Origin: Caldilinea sp. CFX5
Lineage (GTDB): Bacteria; Chloroflexota; Anaerolineae; Caldilineales; Caldilineaceae
DNA: 64,000 nucleotides
Reading direction: 5' to 3'
Assembly (NCBI GenBank): GCA_021405325.1
Contig: QWII01000057.1
Span: 62,001-126,000, forward strand
In this document: positions 51,315 to 61,565 of the stretch, one piece after another
Layout of the letters: the number at the start of each line of letters is the position of its first letter
Position numbering within the stretch: position 1 is the stretch's first letter
Notes under the pieces: generated by a model
Told to the model about the DNA's origin: nothing
The model's database searches: none
Seen by the model: the letters and a program-made list of their open reading frames with translations, nothing else
Made by a program: the position numbers and the translations under genes

Positions 51315-52214
51315 ATACGCAACACATTTTCATTACACGGCGTCATCGTCCCCCTCGTTACCCCATTCGACGAGCACAATCAAGTTGATCACGCTAGTGT
51401 ACGACGAGTCGTTGACTTTGTGATCGACAAAGGCGTCCACGCTGTCATGGTCGCCGGCACGACGGGTGAGGGGATGATGTTGAGCCTGGATGAGCGCAAA
51501 CAAGTCTTGAAAACCGTGGTGGCGCAGACGCAAGGTCGGGTCCCGGTCATTGCCCACACCGGTTGCATCGACACCGGCAGCACCGTCGCGCTCAGTCAGC
51601 ACGCCAGGGACGCCGGGGCGGATGTGGTCTCGGCCATTGTCCCCTATTTCTTCACCTTTGGCGAGGAACAGGTTTACCGCCATTTCGTAACCGTAGCCGA
51701 ATCCGTGCCGGCGACGCCGGTGTTGCTCTATGCTTTCCCCGGTAATGCCAAGAATGATATTTCCCCGGCGCTTTTGGGGCGGCTCTTGCAGGCCGCGCCC
51801 AACATTGTCGGCATCAAATCGAGCAACGATGACCTGAGCCGGTTTCAGGATTATGTGCAGGTCGGCGGCGCCAACTTCACGGCTTGTTTTGGCGTCGATG
51901 AATTGATGTTGGGCGGGCTGGCCTTTGGCGCCAAGGCACAAATTTCCGGCAACTCGAACGCCTTTCCGGAACCCTTTGTCCAACTTTATAACGCCTTTGT
52001 CGCCGGTGATTGGGCGCGCGCCCAGCAGTTGCAACAGGTGGTCAACGTCGTGATCAACTTGCACCAAGGCGGGCGCACCACCGCCTTTTTCAAAGCGACG
52101 TTAGGGCTGCGTGGCGTCAACGCCGGTCGCGTTCGGCCACCGATGTGCGAGTTGACCGCGGTTGAACTGGCCGCCGTGAAACAAGCGGTCAATGAGTTAG
52201 GGTTGACCCTTTAA
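51315..52214 (+). CDS. Dihydrodipicolinate synthase/N-acetylneuraminate lyase family protein
   Basis: About 300 residues, TIM-barrel class I aldolase. Homology begins at [12 protein letters not shown] (from about 51336) and includes the [11 protein letters not shown] loop, Tyr in LLYAFPGN and the Schiff-base lysine in VGIKSSNDD. No ATG, GTG or TTG exists between the upstream in-frame stop (51273) and the conserved start; the codon where a start would be expected is ATA (51315). The first ordinary start is GTG 51420, which would remove about 35 residues of the barrel. The gene is either non-functional or uses an unusual start. Family members make 2-keto-3-deoxy acids. Confidence 0.75.
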   Translation: MRNTFSLHGVIVPLVTPFDEHNQVDHASVRRVVDFVIDKGVHAVMVAGTTGEGMMLSLDERKQVLKTVVAQTQGRVPVIAHTGCIDTGSTVALSQHARDAGADVVSAIVPYFFTFGEEQVYRHFVTVAESVPATPVLLYAFPGNAKNDISPALLGRLLQAAPNIVGIKSSNDDLSRFQDYVQVGGANFTACFGVDELMLGGLAFGAKAQISGNSNAFPEPFVQLYNAFVAGDWARAQQLQQVVNVVINLHQGGRTTAFFKATLGLRGVNAGRVRPPMCELTAVELAAVKQAVNELGLTL

Positions 52215-52508
52215 CAGACAAAGCTGAAGAGATCTCCTGAGATTACTTTGTTTCTGGTTTGGGGAAAGATGTGGGGTACGGTCAACCTTTGGCGATTTTA
52301 TCGACTGCGGCATGATCTATCTACAGTGGAGAGTCGGGTCTATGTGGTGGCAGCGCAGCAGGCGCTGGCGGCGTAGAGGCATCTGCTGGTGAAGTGTATG
52401 GTCGTCGGTTGCTATGCCGACATGAAAACTACCTGCTGCTATAAGGTGAAGCTCGCTTCGGTATGATGCCAGTGTTTGGCTGTTATTTATTTACCCCTAA
52501 CCTGATCC
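52215..52508. other. Intergenic region, possible old coding remnant
   Basis: About 290 bases. A plus-strand frame near 52270-52370 (MWGTVNLWRFYRLRH and on) has some coding look but matches nothing I know and is closed by stops. Nothing else was seen. Confidence 0.3.
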
Positions 52509-52817
52509 CTAACGTTGTTGTCGTTGAAAATTTTCAACAGATCGGTGAAGTCGGAGTTGACGAACATGAATCCCCTTTGCTTTAGCCGCATGAACCACTA
52601 GCTTTGCGCGTTTGCCATAAGCGGGCGAATATGCGCGCCTCTTGGCAACGGCTTCAGGAGTAAAGACCCGCTCGTTGCAAACGGGACACTCATAAAATTC
52701 TAGCTGTGGAACCAGATAAACGTGATTGCGGTATGTTCCATGCCCGTCGCGACAGACTTTGGTAATCTGATCACTACCACAATTGGGACAGATTTTGATT
52801 GTCAATGGTTTGTTCAT
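52509..52817 (-). CDS. YgiT-type zinc-finger protein
   Basis: A 102-residue protein. The N-terminal half is a zinc finger of two C-x-x-C pairs: CPNCGSDQITKVCRDG and later YECPVCNERVFTPEAVAKR, the YgiT/MqsA-type signature. The rest is short and basic. In most genomes it is the antitoxin of a small toxin gene directly upstream. Here no toxin is found, only a possible trace on the minus strand near 52850-52930 (RQLVRFKVISVITNLD). It may be an orphan antitoxin. Confidence 0.75.
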   Translation of the reverse strand: MNKPLTIKICPNCGSDQITKVCRDGHGTYRNHVYLVPQLEFYECPVCNERVFTPEAVAKRRAYSPAYGKRAKLVVHAAKAKGIHVRQLRLHRSVENFQRQQR

Positions 52818-53003
52818 AGTCAAAGCAAACCGACTACGATGTTGGTAAATCTAAGCGCTCATCAATCCAGGTTCGTGATCACACTGATGACTTTGAAGCG
52901 CACAAGTTGCCTTTACATCAAAAAGGATGCGATTGACTTGCCATTACTATACTATGAAGCAAGGAGCGGAATTTTTTGTGCGCCTTACCCATGAGACACA
53001 AAC

Positions 53004-53049
53004 ATGACATGGATAAAAGGAATAGACTCCTTTCTTCTATCCATGTCAT
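53004..53049. terminator. 12-bp hairpin after argH
   Basis: Arms atgacatggata (53004-53015) and tatccatgtcat (53038-53049), with an inner aaagga/tccttt pairing. It lies 46 bases beyond the argH stop in the direction of transcription. Confidence 0.65.
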
Positions 53050-53094
53050 CATCTGATTGTAGACCAATTTATCACTCGACCAGATGTCGTGTCC

Positions 53095-54471
53095 CTATAC
53101 CCCCAACCAATCCCGCAACTTCCCGATCTGCTCCAACACCGCCCGCCGACTGGTGCCACCGGCGGCGTCCCGTTGCTCGACGCTTTGCTCAAAATTCCAG
53201 ACTTGCATGACATCGGCTTCAAAGGCGTGATGCAACGTCAGCAGATCCTCCAGCGTCAATTCCGACAGCGGCACGGCTTGCACCTCCGCCATGCGCACTG
53301 CCGCGCCGGCGACATGATGGGTTTCGCGGAAGGGCACCCCCTTGCGCACCAGATATTCGGCCAGGTCGGTCGCCAGCAACTCGGTGGAGAGCGCCGCCCG
53401 CAGCGCGGCCTGATTCGGCGTCATAGTCGAGATGACGCCACAGGCAATTTGCAACGAACTGCTGACGCTGTGGATGGCGTCGAAGAGCGGCTCTTTGTCC
53501 TCTTGCAGGTCTTTGTTATAGGTGGTGGGCAACCCTTTGAGCGTGGTCATCAAGCCGGTCATGCTGCCCATCACCCGGCCTGACTTGCCGCGCAGCAATT
53601 CGAGCGCATCGGGGTTTTTCTTTTGCGGCATGATGCTGCTGCCGGTGCTATAGGCGTCGGCCAGGGTGACAAAGCCAAATTCACGGCTGCTGTAGATGAT
53701 CAGATCCTCGGCCAGGCGGCTCAGGTGAACCATCGTCAGCGTGGACCAGAAGAGAAACTCGGCAATAAAATCGCGGTCGGCGACGCCATCCATGCTGTTG
53801 TGGGTAATGTCCTGGAAACCCAGGTCGGCGGCCATCTGGTGGCGGTCGACGCGGAAGGGGTTGCCGGCCAGGGCGCCGCTGCCCAGCGGCATGACATTGA
53901 CCCGCGCCGTCAACTCGGTCAACCGTTCGGCATCGCGCTGCCAGTTCCAGGCGTGACTGAGCAACCAGTGGCTCCAGCGGATCGGCTGGGCCGGTTGGAG
54001 ATGGGTATAGCCCGGCATCAACAGATCGATCTCAGCCGCGGCCCGATCCACGGCGACGCGAATCAGTTGGCGGAGGTGTTGCTGGATCTGGGCAATTTCT
54101 GCCCGCAACCAGAGGCGTGTATCGGTGGCGACCTGGTCGTTGCGGCTGCGCCCGGTGTGCAATTTGCCGCCCACGGCGCCAATTAACTCTGTCAACCGAC
54201 GTTCGTTAGCCGTGTGAATATCTTCATCGCTGGGTTTGATGACAAACTCGCCGCGCCGCCACTCATCTGCTACCTGTTCCAGCCCGGCAATAATCTGTTC
54301 AGCTTCGACGTTGGTCAGGATGCCGGCGCGGGCCAATCCCCGTGCATATGCCTGACTCCCTTGAATATCGACGGCCCAAAAACGTTTGTCAAAGCTAATC
54401 GAGGCGTTGAATTGTTCCATTAGCGGGTCAGTGGCGCCGGTGAAACGCCCGCCCCACAATTTATTTGACAT
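53095..54471 (-). CDS. argH: Argininosuccinate lyase
   Basis: A 458-residue enzyme that splits argininosuccinate into arginine and fumarate in the last step of arginine synthesis. The start [20 protein letters not shown], the catalytic serine loop [12 protein letters not shown] and the [12 protein letters not shown] motif are all present, so the call is secure. ATG 54471 has AAGGAG upstream. A longer frame from 54681 is not credible because the N-terminus is at its normal place. It overlaps the end of the CPBP protease gene by 11 bases, so the two are co-transcribed. Confidence 0.97.
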   Translation of the reverse strand: MSNKLWGGRFTGATDPLMEQFNASISFDKRFWAVDIQGSQAYARGLARAGILTNVEAEQIIAGLEQVADEWRRGEFVIKPSDEDIHTANERRLTELIGAVGGKLHTGRSRNDQVATDTRLWLRAEIAQIQQHLRQLIRVAVDRAAAEIDLLMPGYTHLQPAQPIRWSHWLLSHAWNWQRDAERLTELTARVNVMPLGSGALAGNPFRVDRHQMAADLGFQDITHNSMDGVADRDFIAEFLFWSTLTMVHLSRLAEDLIIYSSREFGFVTLADAYSTGSSIMPQKKNPDALELLRGKSGRVMGSMTGLMTTLKGLPTTYNKDLQEDKEPLFDAIHSVSSSLQIACGVISTMTPNQAALRAALSTELLATDLAEYLVRKGVPFRETHHVAGAAVRMAEVQAVPLSELTLEDLLTLHHAFEADVMQVWNFEQSVEQRDAAGGTSRRAVLEQIGKLRDWLGV

Positions 54472-55477
54472 CGTAAGCTCCTTGTTGATGAGAGGAAATT
54501 GGTTGGCGTATATCACAATAGCGGGCCAGCGCCCATTGCAAGGTGACAGCGCCATAACGCCATTGCACCCACAACGCTGTGAACAACAGGCCCAGCAGAA
54601 TGGCAACAAGGCCGAATAAGCCGGCTTCCGGCCCGAAAGCACCGCCGGTCCACAGTTGCGGCCCTGTTTGTTGAATGGCAATCAAGGTGATGCTGCTCAA
54701 ATTATTGCCGCTGACCCGAAACCCATAGACACTGCCCAGAAAAAAATTCCAGGTAATATGAAGGCCAATCGGCAGCCCCAAGCGTCCGGTCAGCACATAA
54801 CCCAGACCAAGAAAAAGGCCGACCAGCATCAGGGCAAGCGTACTAAGCCAGGTGCTATTCGGGTTAAAGATATGCAGAAAGCCAAAGAAGAGCGAGGAGA
54901 TCACCCACGCAAGCACAATCGCCCCTTTGGCCCGGAGCAGCGGATAGTTGAAGCCTTCGGCTAAGTTGCGTAGTTGGTAGCCGCGCGCCAACAGTTCCTC
55001 ATTGATGGCGATGGCGATAAAGAGAAAGATCGGCTGCCAGATGGCAACCGACAGCGGTGTGTCAGGCAGTGTCGTCTGTAGGTAGCCGGCCACGGTCAGC
55101 CAGCCCAGGCTCCACTCGGCGATAAAGATCAAGGTGACTAAGCCGGCGCCCAGCAACAATCCAAAGCAAAAATCTTCGATCCAATGCCGGTCAACCGCCA
55201 GTCCCAGATCAGCCAAAGAACGATGATCAAAGTAGCGCACCAGCAGCCAGGTTAAGCCAATGACCAGCAGTGCATTGATGGTATAGAAGAGAAGTTCACC
55301 GGCAATCGGCGCAAAAGGCGGCAGCAGCGCAATCAAGGCGGTGGTGAGGGGTGATTCAATGACCTGACTGGAAGCGAGCTGGATCGTGACCCAAAGCAAG
55401 GAATACAACACGACCCGCCAACCGGCGCGCCAACGGCGTTCGCTACGATTCCAAAAGAGTCGGTTGACTGCTTCCAT
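54461..55477 (-). CDS. CPBP family intramembrane metalloprotease
   Basis: A 338-residue membrane protein with about eight hydrophobic segments. The glutamic-protease (Abi/CAAX) motifs are [11 protein letters not shown] (E-E-x-x-x-R) and [15 protein letters not shown] (F-x-x-x-H). Such proteases process prenylated peptides or are self-immunity proteins. Their targets are mostly unknown. ATG 55477 (MEAVNRLF) is chosen over the upstream ATG. It overlaps argH by 11 bases. Confidence 0.85.
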   Translation of the reverse strand: MEAVNRLFWNRSERRWRAGWRVVLYSLLWVTIQLASSQVIESPLTTALIALLPPFAPIAGELLFYTINALLVIGLTWLLVRYFDHRSLADLGLAVDRHWIEDFCFGLLLGAGLVTLIFIAEWSLGWLTVAGYLQTTLPDTPLSVAIWQPIFLFIAIAINEELLARGYQLRNLAEGFNYPLLRAKGAIVLAWVISSLFFGFLHIFNPNSTWLSTLALMLVGLFLGLGYVLTGRLGLPIGLHITWNFFLGSVYGFRVSGNNLSSITLIAIQQTGPQLWTGGAFGPEAGLFGLVAILLGLLFTALWVQWRYGAVTLQWALARYCDIRQPISSHQQGAYDVK

Positions 55478-55791
55478 CACCCACAGCATGGGGGTCTATA
55501 TCCTCTAGACCATTATGAAAAGGTTGCTAAGGCGTGTTCAAAGATTTACCTATCCATTTTCTCGGATGCAATCCGTTGCTGACAGCGAGAAGCCGCCTCA
55601 GCGGCTGGATATTTATTTCTCGGTATACCGATAGGTGAGTTTTTGCAGAATCTTAAGAGAGACGCAGCACGCAGAAGGCCGCCTGTGCAAAAGGCTAGCG
55701 CTCCAAGGGCGGTTCTTCCTGAGACGGCCGTTAACGAAATAACCCTATCTGAAATTCATCTATTTGGGCGCCGGGTTAACCTTATGCTACA
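55478..55791. other. Intergenic region between divergent genes
   Basis: About 310 bases between the CPBP gene (minus) and rsmG (plus). A small hairpin agccgcctcagcggct lies at about 55590-55605. A TATGCT box (55783-55788) lies just before the rsmG start but has no well-spaced -35 partner. Confidence 0.45.
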
Positions 55792-56592
55792 ATGCACCCC
55801 ATGCAAAGCATGGAACCGAACCCATCAACTTCTTCATCACTCATCGCACCGACGGAACTGACCCTGTTAGCCGAAGGATGCGCCCAACTTGGCTTGCCCC
55901 TGACCGAGCGGCAACTGGCGCACTTTGCGCTCTTCTATCAGGAACTGGTGACCTGGAATGAAAAATTCAACCTGACCGGCATCACCGACCTGGCCGAAGT
56001 GCAGACCAAACACTTTCTCGATAGTGTCGTCGCGTTGCCGCTGCTGGTTGAATTGTGGGGCGAAACACTGCCGCCAACCAGGGCGCTCCACTGTATCGAC
56101 GTCGGCACAGGAGCGGGCTTTCCCGGTCTGCCGCTCAAATTGGTTGCGCCCCGGCTTAAATGGAGCTTGATGGATGGCACCGGCAAAAAAATTACCTTCC
56201 TCCAACAGTTGCTACCCAAATTGAATCTGGCGGATGTGAATCTGATCCAAGGACGCGCCGAGGAACTAGGTCGCGAAACAAGCTACCGTGGTCAATTTGA
56301 TCTCGTGGTGGCGCGCGCCGTTGCGCCGTTAAATACCTTAGCAGAGTATCTACTGCCATTGGCGCGGATGGGCGGCTTGGTGGCTGTCTACAAAGGGGCG
56401 AGCGCCGCGCAAGAATTTATGGCCGCGCGCAAGGCGATTGACCTGCTCGGCGGTGAGACGGTGCGGCTGGCGCCGGTCAACGTGCCGTTCCTCGACGAAC
56501 AGCGGTTTATCCTCTTGCTGAAAAAGGTTCGTCCGACGCCAAATCAATACCCACGCGGACAAGGGTTGGCGCGTAAAAAACCGCTCGGTTAA
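55792..56592 (+). CDS. rsmG: 16S rRNA (guanine527-N7) methyltransferase RsmG
   Basis: A 266-residue methyltransferase (GidB) that modifies 16S rRNA. The family's conserved words are present: [20 protein letters not shown], the SAM motif [31 protein letters not shown] and a C-terminal [16 protein letters not shown]. Three in-frame ATGs (55792, 55801, 55810) compete for the start and none has a strong ribosome site, so the exact one is unclear. It converges on rex with a 4-base overlap. Confidence 0.95.
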   Translation: MHPMQSMEPNPSTSSSLIAPTELTLLAEGCAQLGLPLTERQLAHFALFYQELVTWNEKFNLTGITDLAEVQTKHFLDSVVALPLLVELWGETLPPTRALHCIDVGTGAGFPGLPLKLVAPRLKWSLMDGTGKKITFLQQLLPKLNLADVNLIQGRAEELGRETSYRGQFDLVVARAVAPLNTLAEYLLPLARMGGLVAVYKGASAAQEFMAARKAIDLLGGETVRLAPVNVPFLDEQRFILLLKKVRPTPNQYPRGQGLARKKPLG

Positions 56593-57233
56593 GACCCCTC
56601 GTCAGCACACCCCTTTTTTAGATAGAAGGTCATGTGTTGAAAGTGGATGACCGGATCAATATACTCAACCCGGATCGCTTTGGGTAAATTCAGGGTTGTC
56701 GGCGCATAGCAAAGAATGCTCTTGATCCCGGCTTCGACCAATTGTTCCGCCACCACTTGTGCACCGTGCGCCGGCACAGCGACGATGGCGATTTGGCAAT
56801 TGTGTTCCGCAACAACCGGCCCAATCTGTTCAACCGATTGAATCACCAGGCTGCCGATGGCCGCTCCAATTTTGCTTGGGTCACTATCAAAGACGCCGAC
56901 AATGCGAAAGCCCCGGTTTTCAAAACCGTTGTAACTGGCGAGTGCATGACCCAAATACCCTGCGCCCACCAACACAACCGGCCAGATACAATCGACTTGC
57001 AAAATCTCTTCCAGTTGGCGGCAGAGAAACGTTGTATTGTAGCCGGTGCCTTGTTTGCCAAATTCACCAAAATGGCTTAGATCTTTACGTATTTGTGCTG
57101 AACTAATACCAAGCAGTTCGCCCAACTCCTGGCTGGAAGTTACATCTCGTCCTTGACTGACCAGTTGTTTCAATGTTCTCAGATAGACTGGCAATCGCCC
57201 AATCACAATATCAGGAATTTCTAATGCGTTCAC
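56589..57233 (-). CDS. rex: Redox-sensing transcriptional repressor Rex
   Basis: A 214-residue repressor that senses the NADH/NAD+ ratio. The N-terminal winged helix ([39 protein letters not shown]) and the Rossmann motif [15 protein letters not shown] are typical. GTG 57233 has GAGGATAATA upstream and gives the right N-terminus. Rex represses fermentation and respiration genes and often itself. A Rex-operator-like site lies at 57645-57662, about 410 bases upstream. Confidence 0.95.
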   Translation of the reverse strand: MNALEIPDIVIGRLPVYLRTLKQLVSQGRDVTSSQELGELLGISSAQIRKDLSHFGEFGKQGTGYNTTFLCRQLEEILQVDCIWPVVLVGAGYLGHALASYNGFENRGFRIVGVFDSDPSKIGAAIGSLVIQSVEQIGPVVAEHNCQIAIVAVPAHGAQVVAEQLVEAGIKSILCYAPTTLNLPKAIRVEYIDPVIHFQHMTFYLKKGCADEGS

Positions 57234-57730
57234 ACTATTATCCTCATTCGATACAGATCTAAGGTTGCTCCTGTACCTTTTTGACAGGCTGACTAGCGCT
57301 CGTTAGCAGTCAGCAGTTGTCGCCCCTCAACCCTGTGCTTGTCGCCCGTCGCTCTATCCATTGTGCAAGAGTTTTTATGATTTCACCGCCCTGCTCGCCG
57401 TGCCTGCCCTGAGAACATTTGAACCATTGCCACATGCGCGCGGTTGCGTGTATTTACGGTTGCCGTTAAAATCAGCATGAAGGTGTCACAGGTCTACCTA
57501 GGTTCGGTTGACATTGGCGGCGTATACACCTGACAGGTTGCCAACATCTGTCCGGTGTTTCAGCGGCCACCACGAAATGTCAATCTCGCAAAGTGAAGCA
57601 TACATTGCAAGTATTTAGATAAACACAGAACAATTTGCAAGCCATTGTGTATTTTAGCACAAATCTCTCTGTTATGCTAATTACAAAGCAGAGTTACAGC
57701 AGAAAAGGGGCTGTTACGGCGGATTACCAG
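57234..57730. other. Long intergenic region upstream of rex
   Basis: About 500 bases with no gene. It contains an imperfect acacctgacag/ctgtccggtgt hairpin near 57526-57558 (same word family as 40255 and 44210) and a Rex-type operator near 57645. The rest shows no clear signal. Confidence 0.5.
57645..57662. promoter_or_regulatory. Putative Rex operator
   Basis: TTGTGTATTTTAGCACAA. The half sites TTGTG and CACAA and the 18-base length match the Rex consensus (TTGTGAA-N4-TTCACAA) at the most conserved positions. It lies in the upstream region of rex. Confidence 0.45.
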
Positions 57731-57767
57731 AAAAATAAAGCGGCCCAAGGACTCGATTCCTCGGGCC
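57731..57767 (-). terminator. Rho-independent terminator of the small membrane protein gene
   Basis: Read on the minus strand: a GC-rich stem (GGCCCGAGGA pairing with TCCTTGGGCC, 57742-57767) followed by a T-rich run (CTTTATTTTT, complement of 57731-57740). It is the most classical intrinsic terminator in the window. The gene at 57813-58073 ends 45 bases upstream of it. Confidence 0.8.
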
Positions 57768-57812
57768 ACTGCTTTGCGGGCCGGTTAGGCTTCGTTAGCG
57801 ATTTTCTCAGCC

Positions 57813-58073
57813 TTAGTATATCCGATATTGAACTTGCGTACTCGACGTGGCGCGTCGTTCCGCCTGACGCAAAGCCAACGACCAGCCGATCAGCGTAATA
57901 CCGGCAAAGAGCAGAACGCCGGCTACCAGATAGGCCAACAACTCCGGCCAGACCAAAATCGCCAACGCCATCAACGTTAAGAAAAGACCGGGCGCCATCA
58001 CCAACGACCAACCCCCCGCTAACACGCGGCTTCGTTGCTGGAATGTTGTAAAAATTTGTGAACTGGTAAACAT
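57813..58073 (-). CDS. Small two-helix membrane protein
   Basis: An 86-residue protein starting MFTSSQIFTTFQQRSRVLAG after a GAGAGGGG site. Two hydrophobic helices (SLVMAPGLFLTLMALAILVW, LLAYLVAGVLLFAGITLIGW) lie close together and a short basic tail follows. The family is unknown to me. It lies in the same direction as, and 78 bases after, the zinc metallopeptidase gene, which suggests one transcript, and ends at a clear terminator. Confidence 0.65.
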   Translation of the reverse strand: MFTSSQIFTTFQQRSRVLAGGWSLVMAPGLFLTLMALAILVWPELLAYLVAGVLLFAGITLIGWSLALRQAERRATSSTQVQYRIY

Positions 58074-58151
58074 CGCAAAACCCCTCTCTGCACCAGAACA
58101 ACCAGTGCGGAATTCGCATAAAGTGCGCATGGCCGAGCCGTTACTGACACT

Positions 58152-58847
58152 TTAGTCGCGACGGCGACCAAGCAGAATGAAGGCATAGTAGGCCAACGTC
58201 ATAATGGCTTGAATGGCCGCCGCCACATAGGTGAGCGCTGCCGCATCCAACACCCGATTGACCCCCTGAATCTCCTGCGGGGCCAGAATCCCTTGGCTTA
58301 CCAACAACTGCTTGGCGCGGCGGCTGGCGTCAAACTCCACCGGCAAGGTGACAAACGCAAAGAGCGCCGTCAACCCAAAGAGAATCAAACCAGCCCATGC
58401 TAGTGCTGTCGTATTCAGCGCCAACCCCACAAAAAAGATGATCGGACCAACCCAGCCGCCAACCTGCACCGATGGCACCATCGCTGACCGCAATTTCAGC
58501 GGCGCATAGTGTTGCTGATCCTGTAAGGCATGTCCGGCTTCATGCGCCGCCACCCCAACCGCCGCCAGGCTCGGCGTATCATAGACTTGCGGGCTAAGGC
58601 GCAGCACTTTATTACGTGGGTCATAGTGATCCGTTAGGAAACCGTTTACCCGTTCAACCGCCACATTGTAAAGGCCGCTGTTATTTAATATCTGTCGCGC
58701 CGCCTCGGCGCCGGTGATGCCGCGCGCCGAACGAACGCGTTCATATTGGGCAAAGGCCGAACGCACGCGCGCCTGGGCATAGAAGCCAAGCAATAGGCCC
58801 GGTATGGCAAAGATCAGATATAGGGGGTCAAAGTAAAAAGGCAACAT
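58152..58847 (-). CDS. Zinc metallopeptidase, YugP-like
   Basis: A 231-residue membrane metallopeptidase of the neutral zinc family (YugP, PF04298). The zinc motif is AHEAGHALQD (His102, Glu103, His106), preceded by DPRNKVLRLSP. Hydrophobic segments lie at both ends (about 8-25, 130-180 and 205-225). The substrate and role are unknown. The gene is followed by a small membrane protein in the same direction. Confidence 0.88.
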   Translation of the reverse strand: MLPFYFDPLYLIFAIPGLLLGFYAQARVRSAFAQYERVRSARGITGAEAARQILNNSGLYNVAVERVNGFLTDHYDPRNKVLRLSPQVYDTPSLAAVGVAAHEAGHALQDQQHYAPLKLRSAMVPSVQVGGWVGPIIFFVGLALNTTALAWAGLILFGLTALFAFVTLPVEFDASRRAKQLLVSQGILAPQEIQGVNRVLDAAALTYVAAAIQAIMTLAYYAFILLGRRRD

Positions 58848-59338
58848 CGCTCTCTCCGTCCTGCAACATGCAATTCCATCGCCTCATTATCGACAGGAAT
58901 CATTATCAACGGTAAGTGGTCAGCGGGTCAGTAACCCGCCCGACTTTGTACGCCTGCTTGGGGTACAGGTCGCTTACCAACCGCTCCTATATGTGCTGCG
59001 GTCAATACTGATACTTTATCACAACTCTTGTGTAAATAGCATTAGAGATCAATTAGCCTTCTGTTAGCAAAGTGCGCTACAGACCCTGGCGAGTAACAAT
59101 GGAGTGTTCTGTAAGGAAGCAAAACAAAGACAAATCACCTTTTAAATTCTTAAGTTACCTACTGTTTCAGCTATAATTGTTTCCGCTATAATCAGTAGAC
59201 CACAACGTAACTGAGATTGCAACTCAACTGACGCTGAACCACGCGACCACACGACTGTGGACTCCTGATTATAGATAGATTTCGCTAACTGGTTGGCCGT
59301 AACCCTGTTTTTGTGAACGGCAAAAGGAGACGCCTGCC
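58848..59338. other. Intergenic region with two TATAAT boxes
   Basis: About 490 bases between divergent genes. A hairpin gcgggtcagtaacccgc lies near 58923-58939. Two TATAAT boxes (59172-59177 and 59187-59192) stand in a short direct repeat (gctataat) about 150 bases before the gene at 59339, without convincing -35 boxes. Confidence 0.45.
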
Positions 59339-59869
59339 ATGCAAACCGTAGAAACGATCAAAACAGATAGCCGAGCGCGCTTTACATACTTTGGGGAGAA
59401 AACCAAGGTGCAACCGCATGATCCGAAGCTTTGGGGTGTAACGGCCGGCGGAGCGCTGGTTGGTGCAGCCGCCGTGGCGGCAACAACGCAAGGTGCGCTC
59501 GCTCTATTTGCCTTGTTGGCCGCGCCGCCTGTGGCCTTAACGGTCGGCGCACTTGGCGGCGGTTTCATGGGTTGGAATTATATGCGCCGGCGCCAGCTCC
59601 GCGGCCCGGTAGCGCCGCCAACCAACGGCAGCCCGTGTGCGGCTATGGATGATCTGGCGTTAATTCATGGCGTTACCGCTGTCTATGCGGCGCGTCTACA
59701 TGCTGCCGGCATTCATACCTTTGCCCAATTGGCTGAGTTAACACCGGAACGCGTCCATCTGATCATTGGCCCAACTTACTATGGCGCCATTATCCACAGT
59801 ACAAGTTGGATTGCGGAAGCACAGCAGTTGGCCAACAAAAGCAAAGCGCAGGGGTGTTTGGTTGGTTAG
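59339..59869 (+). CDS. Small protein with helix-hairpin-helix-like C-terminus
   Basis: A 176-residue protein. The first 50 residues are polar, then two hydrophobic segments rich in Ala/Gly (VTAGGALVGAAAVAATTQGA, LALFALLAAPPVALTVGALG) suggest membrane contact. The C-terminal 75 residues read DDLALIHGVTAVYAARLHAA and GIHTFAQLAELTPERVHLII, which resembles a helix-hairpin-helix motif of the type seen in DUF4332 proteins. A role in DNA binding is possible but not shown. AAAAGGAG precedes the ATG. Confidence 0.6.
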   Translation: MQTVETIKTDSRARFTYFGEKTKVQPHDPKLWGVTAGGALVGAAAVAATTQGALALFALLAAPPVALTVGALGGGFMGWNYMRRRQLRGPVAPPTNGSPCAAMDDLALIHGVTAVYAARLHAAGIHTFAQLAELTPERVHLIIGPTYYGAIIHSTSWIAEAQQLANKSKAQGCLVG

Positions 59870-59927
59870 ACTGCCGGTTGGGCGGCAAACCGCCTAATCA
59901 ACGATACATCTGCGTGCAGAAATAGAT

Positions 59928-61559
59928 CTACGCTGCCTTTCTCCTACGCGCCATTGCCAATAGCGGACGGAGTTCTTCGGCCTGTAAGAGAAAAGCGGCA
60001 CCAAAGTAGACCACTGCGGCGAGCAACAGACCAATCAACGTGGTGAACCAAATGGTCCAACTGCCGCCTGCCGGCAAGGCGTACCACTGTAACCAACCCC
60101 ATACGGCGACGGCCATAACACCGGCGGCGACGATCTGTCGCCCAATCGCCACGGTCAACTGTTGATAATCCAGTTCACCGATGTGTCGTCGTAGCAACCA
60201 GAGCAGCAACAGCATCTCCAGGGTCGTTGCTATGCTATTGGCCAGCGCCAACCCGCCATGCCCCAACTGTTGCACCCACCAGAAACTCAACCCGATGTTG
60301 AGGAGCATTGCGCCAATACCAACGGCAACCGGCGTCCAAGTATTGTGCATGGCATAAAAGGCGCGCACCGCGATTTCAACCACAGCATGGGCCACCAGGC
60401 CGATGGCATAGAACTGCAGCGCATAGCCCACTAATGCCGTACTCTCGGCGGTAAACTCGCGCCGTTGAAAGAGCAAGGTGACGAGGGGGATGCGCAACAG
60501 ATAGAGCGCTACCGCCGCCGGAATGGTCAGGAATAAAATGGTGCGCAACAGTTGGCTAAAAGTCTGCCGCAGCGCGACCACCTGCCCAGTCGCGGCCTGA
60601 GCGGCAAAGGTCGGAAAGATGGCCGTGGCAATCGACTGGGCAAAGACCCCTTGCGGCAGCAACATCAAAAGCCAGGCATAGTTGAGCGCACTCAGGCTAC
60701 CGCTGCTCAGCCCACTAGCCAGGATCGTGTTGACCAGAAAGTGCATCTGGACAAAAAACAGCCCCAAGACCCGCGGCCCCATCAAGCGCATCACCTCGCG
60801 CACGCCGGCGTCCTGGAGGGTGAGCGCCGGGGTATAGCGGGCGCGGGCCTGCCATAAACCAGGCAGTTGAATCATCAAATGGGCCACAGCACCGGCCACC
60901 ACGCCAATCACCAGCCCCAGAATACCGAAATACGGCGTCAATAGCCACGCACCCAGAATAATCGCCAGGTTATAAAAGACGGGCGCTGCCGCCGGCAGGA
61001 GAAAATGTTGGGTGGCATTGAGCGCCCCCATGATCAGACCACTGGCGCCAAAGACCACCGTACTTAGTAGCATCCAGCGCATCAATTGAGCAGTGAGCGC
61101 TTGCTGCTCCGGGCTAAAGCCGGGCGCGATTAACCACTGCACCAGCGGGCCGGCGCTTGCCATAACCACAGCAGCAATCAGCACCAATAGCAGCGTCATC
61201 AAGGTCAGCACCCGGCTAAAGAGCAACCAGGCATCGTCGGTTGCGCCCTGCGCCCAGCGTGCGGCAAAGGTGGGGATGAAAGCGCTCCCCAACGCCCCGC
61301 CGGCCACCAATTGAAAGAGCAGATCGGGCAGCCGAAAAGCCGCCAGGTACGCGTCAAGTTCGGGGCTGGTGCCAAAGTGCGCCCCAATCACCACCTCGCG
61401 CGCCAACCCCATGACCCGACTCAACACAAAGAAGATCATGACGATCAGGGCAGCGCCAGCCAACCGTCGCCCGCTGAGGGTGGCGTTCGACGGCGCGGTC
61501 TGCCCTTTTTCATTGGTGTTGATTGCTTGACCCAATGGTGCAGATTGCGTTTCGCTCAC
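59928..61559 (-). CDS. murJ: Lipid II flippase MurJ
   Basis: A 543-residue membrane protein with about 14 hydrophobic segments of the MurJ/MviN family, which flips lipid II across the membrane for cell-wall synthesis. Recognisable phrases are FVLSRVMGLAREVVIGAHFG, LDAYLAAFRLPDLLFQLVAG and the QGVFAQSIATAIFPTFAAQA stretch, all conserved in the family. Length is normal. It is followed by a RidA gene 7 bases after the ATG side, so the two genes may be co-transcribed. Confidence 0.93.
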   Translation of the reverse strand: MSETQSAPLGQAINTNEKGQTAPSNATLSGRRLAGAALIVMIFFVLSRVMGLAREVVIGAHFGTSPELDAYLAAFRLPDLLFQLVAGGALGSAFIPTFAARWAQGATDDAWLLFSRVLTLMTLLLVLIAAVVMASAGPLVQWLIAPGFSPEQQALTAQLMRWMLLSTVVFGASGLIMGALNATQHFLLPAAAPVFYNLAIILGAWLLTPYFGILGLVIGVVAGAVAHLMIQLPGLWQARARYTPALTLQDAGVREVMRLMGPRVLGLFFVQMHFLVNTILASGLSSGSLSALNYAWLLMLLPQGVFAQSIATAIFPTFAAQAATGQVVALRQTFSQLLRTILFLTIPAAVALYLLRIPLVTLLFQRREFTAESTALVGYALQFYAIGLVAHAVVEIAVRAFYAMHNTWTPVAVGIGAMLLNIGLSFWWVQQLGHGGLALANSIATTLEMLLLLWLLRRHIGELDYQQLTVAIGRQIVAAGVMAVAVWGWLQWYALPAGGSWTIWFTTLIGLLLAAVVYFGAAFLLQAEELRPLLAMARRRKAA

Positions 61560-61565
61560 CTGATT

